Positions 36,582-46,539 of a stretch of 64,000 nucleotides of DNA are shown here, in pieces (position 1 is the stretch's first letter; each line of letters begins with the position of its first letter). Made by a program: the position numbers and the translations under genes. The notes under the pieces were generated by a model. That model did no database searches, had not been told where the DNA came from, and saw nothing but the letters and a program-made list of their open reading frames with translations. The DNA is from Pelotomaculum isophthalicicum JI. Its GTDB lineage: Bacteria > Bacillota > Desulfotomaculia > Desulfotomaculales > Pelotomaculaceae. The stretch covers positions 1-64,000 of the forward strand of contig NZ_JAKOAV010000017.1 of the NCBI RefSeq assembly GCF_029478095.1. Reading direction: 5' to 3'.

Positions 36582-37540
36582 TATATTCCCTCAGACGCCG
36601 GATTTTTATTTAATGCCAGATTAATGATTTTCTCGACCAGTTCCGGGAATTCAATGCCCGCGGCGCGGGCGGCGTCCGGCGAGAGACTTGTGGCAGTCAT
36701 GCCGGGAATCGTATTCAACTCCAGGATATACGGCTTTCCTTGGCGATCAACAATAAAATCCACCCGTGCCAGGCCCCGGCAACCTAAAGCTTTAAACGCG
36801 CGCACAGCCAAATCCTTAACCAGATCCTGCCGTTCCTCCGGGATGCGCGGCGGGATAATATGACTACTCATACCGGTGGTATACTTGGCCTCATAGTCGT
36901 AAACACCAGTGACGGAAACAATTTCAATCAAAGGAAGAGCGATTGGTTCGTCATTTCCCAGCACCGAAGCAGTTACTTCCACTCCTTCGACAAATTGTTC
37001 AACCAGGGCGACCGGATCATGCTGAAAAGCCAGTTCCAAGGCTGGAATCAGTTCCCGCTCTTGATGCACAAAAGTTATGCCTATTGTGGAACCTTGTGTG
37101 GGCGCTTTAACTACCAGAGGCAATCCCATTTCGCCGGCAATTCGCCCTGCTATGGACGGCATGCCGTCAAGTCCTTTTTCTTCTTTGCCGACCAGGATGA
37201 ACAAAGGCGTTGGAAGACCTTCAAAGAGCAACATTTTTTTGGTAGTAATCTTATCCATTGCCATGGCGCTAGCTAAAACACCCGAACCGGTATATGGGAT
37301 ACCGAGAATTTCCAACAGCCCTTGAATTGCTCCATCTTCACCGAACTTGCCATGCAGCGCCAGAAAAGCGAGATCTATTTTTTCTTCATTGATTCTGCTC
37401 ACAATGTTATTGTCCACATCTATTTTTACACATGGATAACCTTTCTGCCTCAAGGCGTTGTAAACAGCCTCGCCTGTACGCAGGGACACTTCCCGCTCAG
37501 CTGATTTGCCACCCATTAACACACCAATCTTTAAAGACAA
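36581..37540 (-). CDS. ddl: D-alanine--D-alanine ligase
   Basis: 319 residues, ATP-grasp fold. Motifs: VLMGGKSAEREVSLRTG, LALHGKFGEDGAIQGLLEILGIPYTGSG, LVVKAPTQGSTIGI (Ddl type, not VanA), and RVDFIVDRQGKPYILELNTIPGMTATSL. It makes the D-Ala-D-Ala dipeptide of peptidoglycan. TTG start after GAGGT. Confidence 0.93.
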   Translation of the reverse strand: MSLKIGVLMGGKSAEREVSLRTGEAVYNALRQKGYPCVKIDVDNNIVSRINEEKIDLAFLALHGKFGEDGAIQGLLEILGIPYTGSGVLASAMAMDKITTKKMLLFEGLPTPLFILVGKEEKGLDGMPSIAGRIAGEMGLPLVVKAPTQGSTIGITFVHQERELIPALELAFQHDPVALVEQFVEGVEVTASVLGNDEPIALPLIEIVSVTGVYDYEAKYTTGMSSHIIPPRIPEERQDLVKDLAVRAFKALGCRGLARVDFIVDRQGKPYILELNTIPGMTATSLSPDAARAAGIEFPELVEKIINLALNKNPASEGI

Positions 37541-37677
37541 ATTCCATTACCTCACTTTTTGATTTTATAGTTATTCTAAAATTATATTCGCCCAATAACA
37601 AGAAAAACTTACAAAAGAGTTTTTCTTGACGTGATAATATGGTTATTATATAATAACGAACGGAGGATAAGCGACAT

Positions 37678-37753
37678 AGGGGAGTAGCTCAATTGGTAGA
37701 GCATCGGTCTCCAAAACCGAGGGTTGCGGGTTCGATCCCTGTCTCCCCTGCCA
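37678..37753 (+). tRNA. trnW: tRNA-Trp (anticodon CCA)
   Basis: A 76-base cloverleaf: acceptor AGGGGAG/CTCCCCT, D arm GCTC/GAGC, anticodon arm TCGGT-CTCCAAA-ACCGA giving CCA, T arm with TTCGATC, discriminator G and an encoded CCA tail. It is the only plus-strand gene in this part and is followed at once by a terminator. Confidence 0.95.
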
Positions 37754-37756
37754 CTT

Positions 37757-37789
37757 TTCTCAAGGGTTTCAGCCTTTGAGAATTTTTTT
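37757..37789 (+). terminator. Terminator after tRNA-Trp
   Basis: TTCTCAAGGG / CCTTTGAGAA stem with a TTTCAG loop and seven T residues, starting four bases after the tRNA CCA end. Confidence 0.88.
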
Positions 37790-37799
37790 ATGGAGGGTT

Positions 37800-37878
37800 T
37801 GGACAGATTAATCGTCTCGTAAGTAATAGCTATGGCCAAGTTGCTTTTCCCAACCCCCGGCGGGCCTAGAATCCTCTG
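37800..37878 (-). pseudogene. IstB-like ATPase remnant
   Basis: The minus strand can be read as ILGPPGVGKSNLAIAITYETI. It carries the Walker A segment GPPGVGKS typical of IstB, the helper ATPase of IS21-family elements, then decays. It joins the methyltransferase remnant in the same reading direction with no start of its own. Probably a trace of a lost mobile element. Confidence 0.55.
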
Positions 37879-38283
37879 CCGAACTTCATCGGGGTTTCTT
37901 ACTATGCTTCGTCCTCTCAGCGACGACGAACTGCTTAATATTCCGCTCGATCCGCTGCGGTCGTCCCTTGGTTGCCAGGAGACATGGCTCGGTATTACTT
38001 ATTACCCATTGTCCGCCGGCCAAGGTTACAGGCCATTTCCCGGTCCTTGTCTGATTGACCCAGACGAAAGCGACAGTTTTATATTTGAACCCCCAGGCCG
38101 TAATGACCTCATCTCTGGCTGCAAGGTCTTGTACCGGCAGGGACCTAATCCATGTGTGGGACTGCGTTTCGTAATGAGTTTCAGCACCTTGCCTGTGGCC
38201 TCTCATTTTGTCGTTATAGCTCCAGGGAGGGCCTGCGTAAATATCTGACATTGCTTGTCCGGGAACAATATAATATCAGCCAT
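37878..38283 (-). pseudogene. Decayed MT-A70-type adenine methyltransferase
   Basis: The frame opens with ATG 38283 (MADIILFPDKQ, ribosome site AAGGGG), needs a frameshift to reach DIYAGPPWSYND, and continues as SLPVQDLAARDEVITAWGFKYKTVAFVWV, SNTEPCLLATKGRPQR and RTKHSKKP before a stop. These match the MT-A70/Dam-like phage methyltransferases, but the catalytic DPPW is GPPW, roughly 15 residues after DLAARD are missing, and a second frameshift would extend KP into DEVRQRI. Such genes are common in Firmicute prophages, so this is likely the scar of an element beside the tRNA. Confidence 0.72.
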
Positions 38284-38423
38284 TTACCTGCCCCTTAAAA
38301 TCCATAAAGGATAAAATTGTTTTACAGCCCCTCGCAATAGAACAAAATAGAACAAAATCATAACCACCGGTATGATGAAACTCGGTGGTTATAAACGCAA
38401 TCTTTAATTTAGGTTTTTACAGT

Positions 38424-38531
38424 TTAAATACAGCCGCCAAAGCATCCCACGCCAAAAATGATCAGGATGAAGATCAAGAAAATAATAAACCCTATATTAC
38501 CAAAACCTGCTGTGCCAACAGCACCATCTAC
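38424..38531 (-). pseudogene. YjcZ-like small hydrophobic sporulation peptide, start lost or unclear
   Basis: A 35-codon frame gives a Gly-rich head (DGAVGTAGFGNIG) and a hydrophobic tail (FIIFLIFILIIFGVGCFGGC), the pattern of the short YjcZ/YhcZ-type sporulation peptides. No ATG, GTG or TTG precedes it in frame, and a TGA lies just upstream, so either the start codon is damaged (GTA stands where ATG is expected) or the gene is dead. Confidence 0.45.
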
Positions 38532-38618
38532 TGCATATCAAAACTTCTTACTTAAATAAGCTTTTAGACAATTTGCCTTTTAACCCTATAGTTGAATATC
38601 TAGAATATTGTTTATCAT

Positions 38619-39515
38619 TTATGCCCGTGCTCCCCTGGGTTTACTGCGCTCTTCCACCTTTTTGAAATCATACCAGAGCGGGCTGGCATTAAAGATTGAC
38701 GAATAAGCGCCACTTGACACACCGATCAACAAAGCCAGGACCATATTGTGAATCGTTGCGCCACCCAGTAAGAACAAGGCCACCAGGACAAGTATAACTG
38801 TCAGCACCGTGTTGATCGAGCGGGCCAGGGTTTGCCACAGGCTGTTGTTGATAATATCCTCCAAGACCTCGCCCTTTTTCCTGTTATGCATATTTTCACG
38901 AATCCGGTCAAAAATTACGATGGTGTCATTTATCGAATAACCGATAATTGTCAGGACCGCTGCCACGAAGGTGCTGTCCACTTCGATCTGAAATATTGAG
39001 AAAATTCCGAGTATCACCAGAGTATCGTGCAGTAAGGCGATAATGGCCGCGATACCCTGCTTGAACTCAAACCGCCAGGCGATGTAGACGACCATCAGGA
39101 TCGAGGCCACACCCAGCGCCAGCAAGGCCTTTCTGAGCAACTCCTGGCCGATTACGGGACCGACCCGCTCATTGCGCTGCACTGTGACGCCACCCAGTTT
39201 CTGGTCCAGATTCTGTACTATTGTTAAGTTTTCATCCTCGGTAAGTTCTCTGGTTCTAATAAGAAAATCGGTTTCACCGCTGCGCTGGATAGAAGCGCCC
39301 TCCAAGCCAAAATCCGCCAGCACTCCCCTGACCTGCTCAACCTCAGTGGGCTGGTTGAATCTCAAATCCAACAGGCTGCCGCCCCGGAAGTCAATGCCCA
39401 GATTGAGTCCCTGACTGAAAAGTGATATGATTCCAGGCACGATCACCAAAATAGAAATTACGTACCATATTTTTCTTAATTTAATAAAGTGGAACGGTTT
39501 TTTGTCTCTTAACAT
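38619..39515 (-). CDS. secF: Protein translocase subunit SecF
   Basis: About 298 residues. Six membrane helices, the periplasmic domain after helix 1 (GIDFRGGSLLDLRF), and the conserved YSINDTIVIFDRIREN motif. With SecD it uses the proton or sodium gradient to help preproteins leave SecYEG. It starts at the ATG after GGGGGAG, 15 bases after secD. Confidence 0.93.
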   Translation of the reverse strand: MLRDKKPFHFIKLRKIWYVISILVIVPGIISLFSQGLNLGIDFRGGSLLDLRFNQPTEVEQVRGVLADFGLEGASIQRSGETDFLIRTRELTEDENLTIVQNLDQKLGGVTVQRNERVGPVIGQELLRKALLALGVASILMVVYIAWRFEFKQGIAAIIALLHDTLVILGIFSIFQIEVDSTFVAAVLTIIGYSINDTIVIFDRIRENMHNRKKGEVLEDIINNSLWQTLARSINTVLTVILVLVALFLLGGATIHNMVLALLIGVSSGAYSSIFNASPLWYDFKKVEERSKPRGARA

Positions 39516-39530
39516 CAACTTTGTCTCCCC

Positions 39531-40766
39531 CTATGCCCCGTACATTTTGGCGTTGCGCACCAAGTTGCTGCCTGCCACCAGATGCAACAGGTATCTGGTC
39601 ATGGTGATGGCGGTGAACATGCTTGCCAGGATACCGATGGACAGCGTCACGGCAAAGCCTTTAATCGGTCCTGTCCCAAAATAATACAGAACAGCCGCAG
39701 CAATCAAGGTAGTAACGTTCGAGTCGAATATAGCTACAAAAGCCCGCTTGAAACCGGCGTCTATCGCTGAGCGCAGGGTCTTGCCGGCCCACATCTCTTC
39801 CCTGAAACGCTCGAATATAATCACGTTAGCGTCTACCGCCATACCCAGGGATAAGAGGAAGCCGGCGATGCCGGGCAGGGTCATGGTCACATGGAGGGCG
39901 GCAAATATCAACAACACGATCAAGGCGTAGGTTATTAGTGCAAAGTCGGCGACCAGTCCGGGCAGGCGGTAATATAAAACCATAAAAACAAGAATGGCAA
40001 TAAGGCCGGCAATACCTGCCTTAATTGACTTATCCAGAGAATCCGCCCCCAGGGTCGGCCCGACCGTTCGCTTCTCCATTACATCCAACTTTACCGGCAA
40101 CGCGCCGGAGCGGAGCAGGATGGCAACATTGTGCGCCGCTTCAAGGGACTCATAAGGAGAAATCTGCGCCTTGCCGTTGGGAATAGGCTCTTTTACATTT
40201 GGGGCTTGAAGAACCTGATTGTCCAGCAGAATGTAAATGGGCTTGCCTACATTGGCCGCGGTGACATCGGCAAAAATCTTGGCGCCGTCAGGCTCAAATT
40301 CCAGGTTTACCTCCGCCACTCCGCTTTGCGGATTTTTTCCCTCCGTGGCGGTCTTCAATTGACGGCCGGTAAGCACGGTCGTTCCGTCCTCTGTTTTAAA
40401 CTCCAGATAAGCGGTTTTAATCATGTTGCGCACCGCCTCATCCGGATCTTTGATTCCGGCCAGTTCAACAATAATTCTCCGGTCGCCCTGCTGCTGGATA
40501 ATAGGCTCAGCAACCCCAAAAGCGTTGACCCGGTTTTCAATAACGGCCATGGCCCGCTTAACACTATCCGGTGTCACCGGCGAATCGGGAGTATCCTGGG
40601 CTTCAAGCACCACGTGCACGCCGCCTTGAATATCTAGGCCCTGCTTTATTAATTTAGTGAACGGAAGCCACTTGACATCCGGGATAACTGGCTTTACCGC
40701 TAATATTGCCACAACAGCCACAACTGCTATTATGACTATCAGTTTTAGAAGCTTGTCCCACTTCAT
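39531..40766 (-). CDS. secD: Protein translocase subunit SecD
   Basis: About 411 residues. Helix 1, then LGLDLQGG-like KQGLDIQGGVHVVLEA, the P1 domain (IENRVNAFGVAEPIIQQQGDRRIIVELAG), and C-terminal helices with the signature LSLGMAVDANVIIFERFREE. The P1 head domain is shorter than in E. coli, as usual in Gram-positives. ATG at 40766 versus a TTG three codons earlier cannot be separated with certainty. Confidence 0.93.
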   Translation of the reverse strand: MKWDKLLKLIVIIAVVAVVAILAVKPVIPDVKWLPFTKLIKQGLDIQGGVHVVLEAQDTPDSPVTPDSVKRAMAVIENRVNAFGVAEPIIQQQGDRRIIVELAGIKDPDEAVRNMIKTAYLEFKTEDGTTVLTGRQLKTATEGKNPQSGVAEVNLEFEPDGAKIFADVTAANVGKPIYILLDNQVLQAPNVKEPIPNGKAQISPYESLEAAHNVAILLRSGALPVKLDVMEKRTVGPTLGADSLDKSIKAGIAGLIAILVFMVLYYRLPGLVADFALITYALIVLLIFAALHVTMTLPGIAGFLLSLGMAVDANVIIFERFREEMWAGKTLRSAIDAGFKRAFVAIFDSNVTTLIAAAVLYYFGTGPIKGFAVTLSIGILASMFTAITMTRYLLHLVAGSNLVRNAKMYGA

Positions 40767-40812
40767 GTCGTTCAATTTCCTCCTCTATGGTCAAATAAAT
40801 CAATAGAAACCA

Positions 40813-41472
40813 TCACAATAACTTCGCTCCGTTAATTACCAGTTCAAAATTGCACTTCAAGAAGTTCGCGGCCCTGCGGCACATAATCATCCTGCTTAAA
40901 AATATTTCAAAATACTCCATCACGGGACAAATGTCAATGTCAATGGTCAACTCCATGGTAATAGCCCGTTTATCGTCTGCCACCCATAAAAAAGAGTGCT
41001 CTACCGCATAGTTCACCCGGTCGTGGATATCAAAAGTGGCAAAATCCGGGTTCCTCACCCTGGAGCGGTGCACATCGGACTTGTCCGCCACAATCAGGGC
41101 CGCTGCGACACTGTTTACGGCGTTTCCGTATTGTTCCTCGTGGTTGGCGATAGCCGAAATCACTGTGGCTATTTCATCAGGGTGCATCCCCATTTGCATT
41201 AAAATCGGGTACGCGATTACCGCCCCGGAAATACCGTGTTCGGTGCGGTTGACAACGTTACCGAGGTCATGCATATACCCCGCTATTGCGGCCAATTCAG
41301 CTTGTCGTTGCGGAAACCCCAACCTCTCCAAAACATTCCTGGCAATACTGGAAACCAGATTCACATGACGGTAGCTATGCTCTGTATAACCGATCACACC
41401 AAGGTATTTATTGCCTTTCCGGATAAAGGAGTCAACAACTGGGTCCTTCTTGATATCCTCCAGGGTGATCAT
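40813..41472 (-). CDS. HD-domain phosphohydrolase
   Basis: About 219 residues. H...HD...D motif: EHSYRHVNLV, AGYMHDLGN, ANHEEQYG and VADKSD, the metal site of HD/HDIG phosphohydrolases; the C-terminal part is beta-rich. The gene sits within the secDF-yajC block of many Peptococcaceae-like genomes but its substrate, possibly a nucleotide or cyclic nucleotide, is not known. Confidence 0.8.
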   Translation of the reverse strand: MITLEDIKKDPVVDSFIRKGNKYLGVIGYTEHSYRHVNLVSSIARNVLERLGFPQRQAELAAIAGYMHDLGNVVNRTEHGISGAVIAYPILMQMGMHPDEIATVISAIANHEEQYGNAVNSVAAALIVADKSDVHRSRVRNPDFATFDIHDRVNYAVEHSFLWVADDKRAITMELTIDIDICPVMEYFEIFLSRMIMCRRAANFLKCNFELVINGAKLL

Positions 41473-41579
41473 AAACAAATAAACCCCCTCAGCAGGGAAA
41501 AGGAGCGTGTATTCTCAAAGCTCAAGGTAAATGATATGGCTCGCATGCTAAATTCCCGCAATACCCACGCCTTTTCCGC

Positions 41580-41867
41580 TCACTCCTTCTCTGCCGCTTC
41601 GCTGTCGACAACCTGGCCGACAGCATTTTTCTGGAACTCTATCCGGACGTTATCGGATACTCTTATGATGAAGGAGTTATCCTTTATCTTATCTATTGTG
41701 CCGTACATTCCGCCAACAGTAACCACCCGGTCGCCAACCTTCAGATTGTTGATCATCTCCTGAAGTCTTTTTTGACGCTGCTGCTGGGGCCGGATCATCA
41801 AGAAGTATAAAATCGCAAAGAGAGCGACAATATACAGCAATGAACCATATTGAGAAGTGATACCCAC
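41580..41867 (-). CDS. yajC: Preprotein translocase subunit YajC
   Basis: 95 residues: one membrane helix (LLYIVALFAILYFLMIRP), QQQRQKRLQEMINNLKVGDRVVTVGGMYGTI, then an acidic tail. YajC associates with SecDF. GTG at 41867 lies after AAAGGAGG; the longer frame starts upstream of this site. Confidence 0.92.
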   Translation of the reverse strand: MGITSQYGSLLYIVALFAILYFLMIRPQQQRQKRLQEMINNLKVGDRVVTVGGMYGTIDKIKDNSFIIRVSDNVRIEFQKNAVGQVVDSEAAEKE

Positions 41868-41955
41868 TCTCGGACCTCCTTTCACATTATAGTGCAATAA
41901 TTTAATTCGTTCATTGTGTCTAAAATCCCTTTTTTAAAGAAAACTTTTTATACAG

Positions 41956-43068
<1,113 letters not shown>

Positions 43069-43083
43069 TCAGTTCCTCCGGTT

Positions 43084-44109
43084 TTATATTATTAACATCG
43101 CGTCGCCGAAACTAAAAAACCGGTATTTTAACCGTACAGCCTCGTTATATGCCGCCATTATCTTATCTTTTCCGGCGAGGGCGGATACCATCATCAGCAG
43201 AGTGGACTTAGGCAAATGAAAATTGGTGACCAGACTTTCCACTAGTTTAAAACGATATCCCGGGTATATAAAAATATCAGTCCAGCCTGAGCCTGGGCAA
43301 ATCTTGCCATTTTCACCGGCAGCGCTTTCCAGACAACGGGTCGTAGTGGTGCCAACGGCAACCAATCGTCCTTTCCTTCGCTTAGTTTCGTTAATGGCAC
43401 TGGCTGCCTCTTCTGAGATCTCATAATACTCCGCGTGCATATGATGCTCCCGGATATCATTCACCTGCACAGGGCGGAAGGTACCTAACCCCACATGCAG
43501 CAACACGGGAACGATTATCACACCCATATTCAAAATCCGTTCCAGCAGCTCCCGTGAAAAATGAAGCCCGGCAGTGGGAGCCGCCGCCGACCCCGCCTGA
43601 CGGGCGTAAATTGTTTGATAACGTTGCTTATCTGATAGCGGCTTTTTAATATATGGGGGAATTGGCATCGTACCAACCCGATCCAGGATTTCTTCGAAAA
43701 GACCGTTATAACTGAACTCCAGCACCCGGCCACCGAAATCTGTGTGGTCCAAAACCAGAGCTTCCAGCAGACCGTCACCGAATATAATCTTCGTGCCTGC
43801 CGACAGCCTTTTTCCCGGACGCACCAGCGCCTCCCAACGGTTCTTTTCCAGTTGTTTTAAGATCAGCACTTCCACCCTCGCTCCGGTGGTATCTTTTATG
43901 CCAAAGAGGCGGGCGGGTATAACTTTTGTCTCATTTATAACCAGAGTATCTCCCGGCCTGAGATAATCAACCAAATCCGTAAACCGGCGGTGCTCCAGAG
44001 GCGCATTGTCAAGATGCAGGACCATTAACTTGGAAGAGTCCCTCCGGCTTACCGGTTCCTGGGCAATCATCTCCTCAGGGAGGAAATAATCAAAATCAGT
44101 CAAATTCAC
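43084..44109 (-). CDS. queA: S-adenosylmethionine:tRNA ribosyltransferase-isomerase
   Basis: 341 residues, full length. FDYFLPEEMIAQEPVSRRDSSKLM, NETKVIPARLFG, AAPTAGLHFS and ESLVTNFHLPKSTLLMMVSA are QueA signatures. It adds the epoxycyclopentane ring from SAM to preQ1 on tRNA. GTG start; 15 bases upstream of tgt and in the same operon. Confidence 0.95.
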   Translation of the reverse strand: MNLTDFDYFLPEEMIAQEPVSRRDSSKLMVLHLDNAPLEHRRFTDLVDYLRPGDTLVINETKVIPARLFGIKDTTGARVEVLILKQLEKNRWEALVRPGKRLSAGTKIIFGDGLLEALVLDHTDFGGRVLEFSYNGLFEEILDRVGTMPIPPYIKKPLSDKQRYQTIYARQAGSAAAPTAGLHFSRELLERILNMGVIIVPVLLHVGLGTFRPVQVNDIREHHMHAEYYEISEEAASAINETKRRKGRLVAVGTTTTRCLESAAGENGKICPGSGWTDIFIYPGYRFKLVESLVTNFHLPKSTLLMMVSALAGKDKIMAAYNEAVRLKYRFFSFGDAMLII

Positions 44110-44173
44110 CCGTCGCTGTTCAACTCCTCATTATCGCGAAAAGCGTAATTCCATCGACTGCAAATAGAACTTA

Positions 44174-45547
44174 TTACTTGCCGTAATTCTCAACAATATT
44201 AATTTCCGAATAATAGTATTTCAAAATATCCTGGTACTTATAACCTTGTTTGGCCATACCGTTGGCTCCCCATTGTGATAGACCCAAACCATGCCCCCAA
44301 CCGCTGCCGGTTATATTCACTCCGGTAAGATTTTTATCCTTATCGTACACTTTTTTCAAAGTAAATAAAGCGCTTTTCAGGCCAAGAGCAATTCTTACGT
44401 TGTCCGCGTTCGCAATCTCAGCCCGCAAAGGCTTGCCGTCGGTTCCCACACCGCTAACCGTCAGTTTTTTCACCCTGGCGCCGGAAGCGGTATAGGCCGT
44501 ATCAATACCGGTAATATTCTTGAATTTATAACCGGCGCTCTTGAACACTTCCAACAACTGAGCAGCTGTATAATTGACCTGCCAGTTATAATGCAAATTG
44601 TTCTTATCATACGGGTCTACCTTGTATTTTATATACGGCAAGGCATTATACCAGACATCCTCGCTATTCTCGGTATAACCGCCGCTGCTCGAGTGGAAAA
44701 AAGCGGAAATTAAGTTGCCCCGGTTGAGCATAACCACCCCGCGGGTTTCCTCAATTGCTTTGTCGGTGGCGGATACCTCCGCGTCATAGCCTGAATAGAC
44801 TTGACTGAACTGGTCATTTGTCAAATTATAGCTGGAGCCGCTGGTAGCTTCAACTTTCTGGAGGGCATAGTTGCGCGCCACGACAGCCTGGGCTTTCAGC
44901 GCTTCAGCCGGCCAGGAAGACGGCATTTCCGCCGGGACCACTCCACGCAGGTAATCCTCAATGTTCAATTCATTTATTGCCACAAGACCGCCACTTTCCA
45001 CACGGAATTCAATATTGCCGCGGTAGCGCTTGTATTCCGCTCCCTCCAGCAATGAAATCAAGTTTAATCCGCTGCTTGAGGCCAATTCCTTCTGAGCCCG
45101 GTCGTTTCTAACATATAGACTGGTGTTTTCACCAAGGTTTACAGATTCCTCCGAGGCATTCAACGCCACTAGATCATTCATCGATATTCTTTCCACAACA
45201 TTTTTGTTCGCAGCAATAACACTAATACGCGTATTATTTTCTTGAACCACGACTGGTCCGCTAAAAGGCCCGAATTTTTTTCCGGAACTCTGGAACATTA
45301 TTTGACCGGCCTGTAAATCCACTTGCCAGCTTTCCTTGCGTCCTATTTTAGTTATTACCTTATTATTTGATAAATCAATTAATTGATAATCACCATTTGC
45401 TATAAAGCTCAAAGATTTAGCTTGTCTTTCAAGAGCCACCCGCACCGTTTCAGACTTCTGCGCCCCCTCCGCTACAACCGGAAGCAAAAGCGAGAAAATA
45501 ACCGACAGAAAAACCGGGAACTGCCTTGTCGTTACTTTTAATTTCAC
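44174..45547 (-). CDS. SpoIID/LytB-domain exported protein
   Basis: 457 residues. Signal peptide (FPVFLSVIFSLLLPVVAEGA), a N-terminal beta domain, then the SpoIID/LytB domain: INELNIEDYLRGVVPAEMPSSWPAEALKAQAVVARNYAL, FFHSSSGGYTENSEDVW and GSGWGHGLGLSQWGANGMAKQG. SpoIID is a lytic transglycosylase used during engulfment; this protein is longer than SpoIID itself, so it may be the vegetative or LytB-like relative. GTG start after GGGAG. Confidence 0.87.
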   Translation of the reverse strand: MKLKVTTRQFPVFLSVIFSLLLPVVAEGAQKSETVRVALERQAKSLSFIANGDYQLIDLSNNKVITKIGRKESWQVDLQAGQIMFQSSGKKFGPFSGPVVVQENNTRISVIAANKNVVERISMNDLVALNASEESVNLGENTSLYVRNDRAQKELASSSGLNLISLLEGAEYKRYRGNIEFRVESGGLVAINELNIEDYLRGVVPAEMPSSWPAEALKAQAVVARNYALQKVEATSGSSYNLTNDQFSQVYSGYDAEVSATDKAIEETRGVVMLNRGNLISAFFHSSSGGYTENSEDVWYNALPYIKYKVDPYDKNNLHYNWQVNYTAAQLLEVFKSAGYKFKNITGIDTAYTASGARVKKLTVSGVGTDGKPLRAEIANADNVRIALGLKSALFTLKKVYDKDKNLTGVNITGSGWGHGLGLSQWGANGMAKQGYKYQDILKYYYSEINIVENYGK

Positions 45548-45641
45548 CTTTTCTTCTCCCGATACTTAAATATTAACTCATTAAGTAAATTCGATAAAAA
45601 TTGCCAATATCCTTTAACAACTGAAAATATATGAATTATAT

Positions 45642-45860
45642 CTACCGGCGCATGAACAAGTTAACAATTATCGTAAGCAGAATACTTAGAACAACACAAG
45701 TTACCACGGGAAAATAAAAGCTAAAGTTTTGCTTCTGAACGAATATATCCCCAGGCAGGTGCCCCAGTCCGAACAATTTGCCACCGATCAGGAGCAGCCC
45801 GCCAATTATAATCAGAAACAGACCTAAGAGAAGGATCATCTTGCCGAATGATTCTAACAT
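45642..45860 (-). CDS. DUF2905 small membrane protein
   Basis: 72 residues with two helices (MILLLGLFLIIIGGLLLIGG and FYFPVVTCVVLSILLTIIVNLF) and the family centre LGHLPGDIFVQKQNFSFYFP. Function unknown; this family commonly stands near queA/spoIID/ruv genes in Firmicutes. The ATG at 45860 has the better ribosome spacing than the GTG three codons earlier. Confidence 0.85.
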   Translation of the reverse strand: MLESFGKMILLLGLFLIIIGGLLLIGGKLFGLGHLPGDIFVQKQNFSFYFPVVTCVVLSILLTIIVNLFMRR

Positions 45861-45918
45861 ATCATGCACCCACCTCTAAATACATGATCCAGCCATCAGA
45901 CTGTCAGATGTATGGCAA

Positions 45919-46488
45919 TTATATACCCAAGTTAGCTTTTTTCCCGCCGGACGTCTTAGCGCCGCGGCAATAACGTTCTTTTTCACTATATATGCAGCCG
46001 CAATATTGCTGCCTGTACATACCCAGTTTCTTTGATAAACCAACAGCCTCACGGTAGCCATTTCTAAAATCGGCGTAGTAAAACGGGACCCCATATCTAT
46101 CCCCTATCGCTTCACCGGTTTCCCTGATCAAATCGTGTTTCTGGTAAGGACTTACCAGCAAAGTTGTGCTAAAGTAGTCAAACTCTCCTTTTCTAGCCAC
46201 CCTGGCCGCTTGGCTTAGGCGCATTGAATAACAAAACTGGCAACGTTTTGACTCTCTATGGACAATACCTTGTAAGAATTCCTCCAGTTGATAATTATTA
46301 TCAAAAATAACATTGAGGCCTATATCCGCGGCATACTTCTCCAGAGTTTCCTTGCGCCTTTCAAATTCGGTATATGGGTGAATGTTTGGATTATAGAAAT
46401 ACCCGTAAATATCCATTCCTGTTTCTCTCAATTGCTGAACAGGGTATATTGAGCAAGGACCGCAGCAAATATGCAACAATATTTTCAT
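45919..46488 (-). CDS. queH: Epoxyqueuosine reductase QueH
   Basis: 189 residues. HICCGPCSIYP near the N-terminus, ESKRCQFCYSMRL, and RQQYCGCIYSEKERY give the cysteine pairs that bind the [4Fe-4S] cluster and second metal of QueH. It performs the last step of queuosine synthesis, replacing QueG. Together with queA and tgt, the block modifies tRNA. Confidence 0.92.
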   Translation of the reverse strand: MKILLHICCGPCSIYPVQQLRETGMDIYGYFYNPNIHPYTEFERRKETLEKYAADIGLNVIFDNNYQLEEFLQGIVHRESKRCQFCYSMRLSQAARVARKGEFDYFSTTLLVSPYQKHDLIRETGEAIGDRYGVPFYYADFRNGYREAVGLSKKLGMYRQQYCGCIYSEKERYCRGAKTSGGKKANLGI

Positions 46489-46539
46489 TATAAAACCTCC
46501 AAACGTCTTGTCTCCTGCTCCAGTTCATTTAGTTGTTTT

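Noticed and set aside
37609-37839. A 76-codon minus-strand frame across the tRNA
   Set aside because: Most of it is antisense to tRNA-Trp and its terminator; only its first codons belong to the IstB-like remnant.
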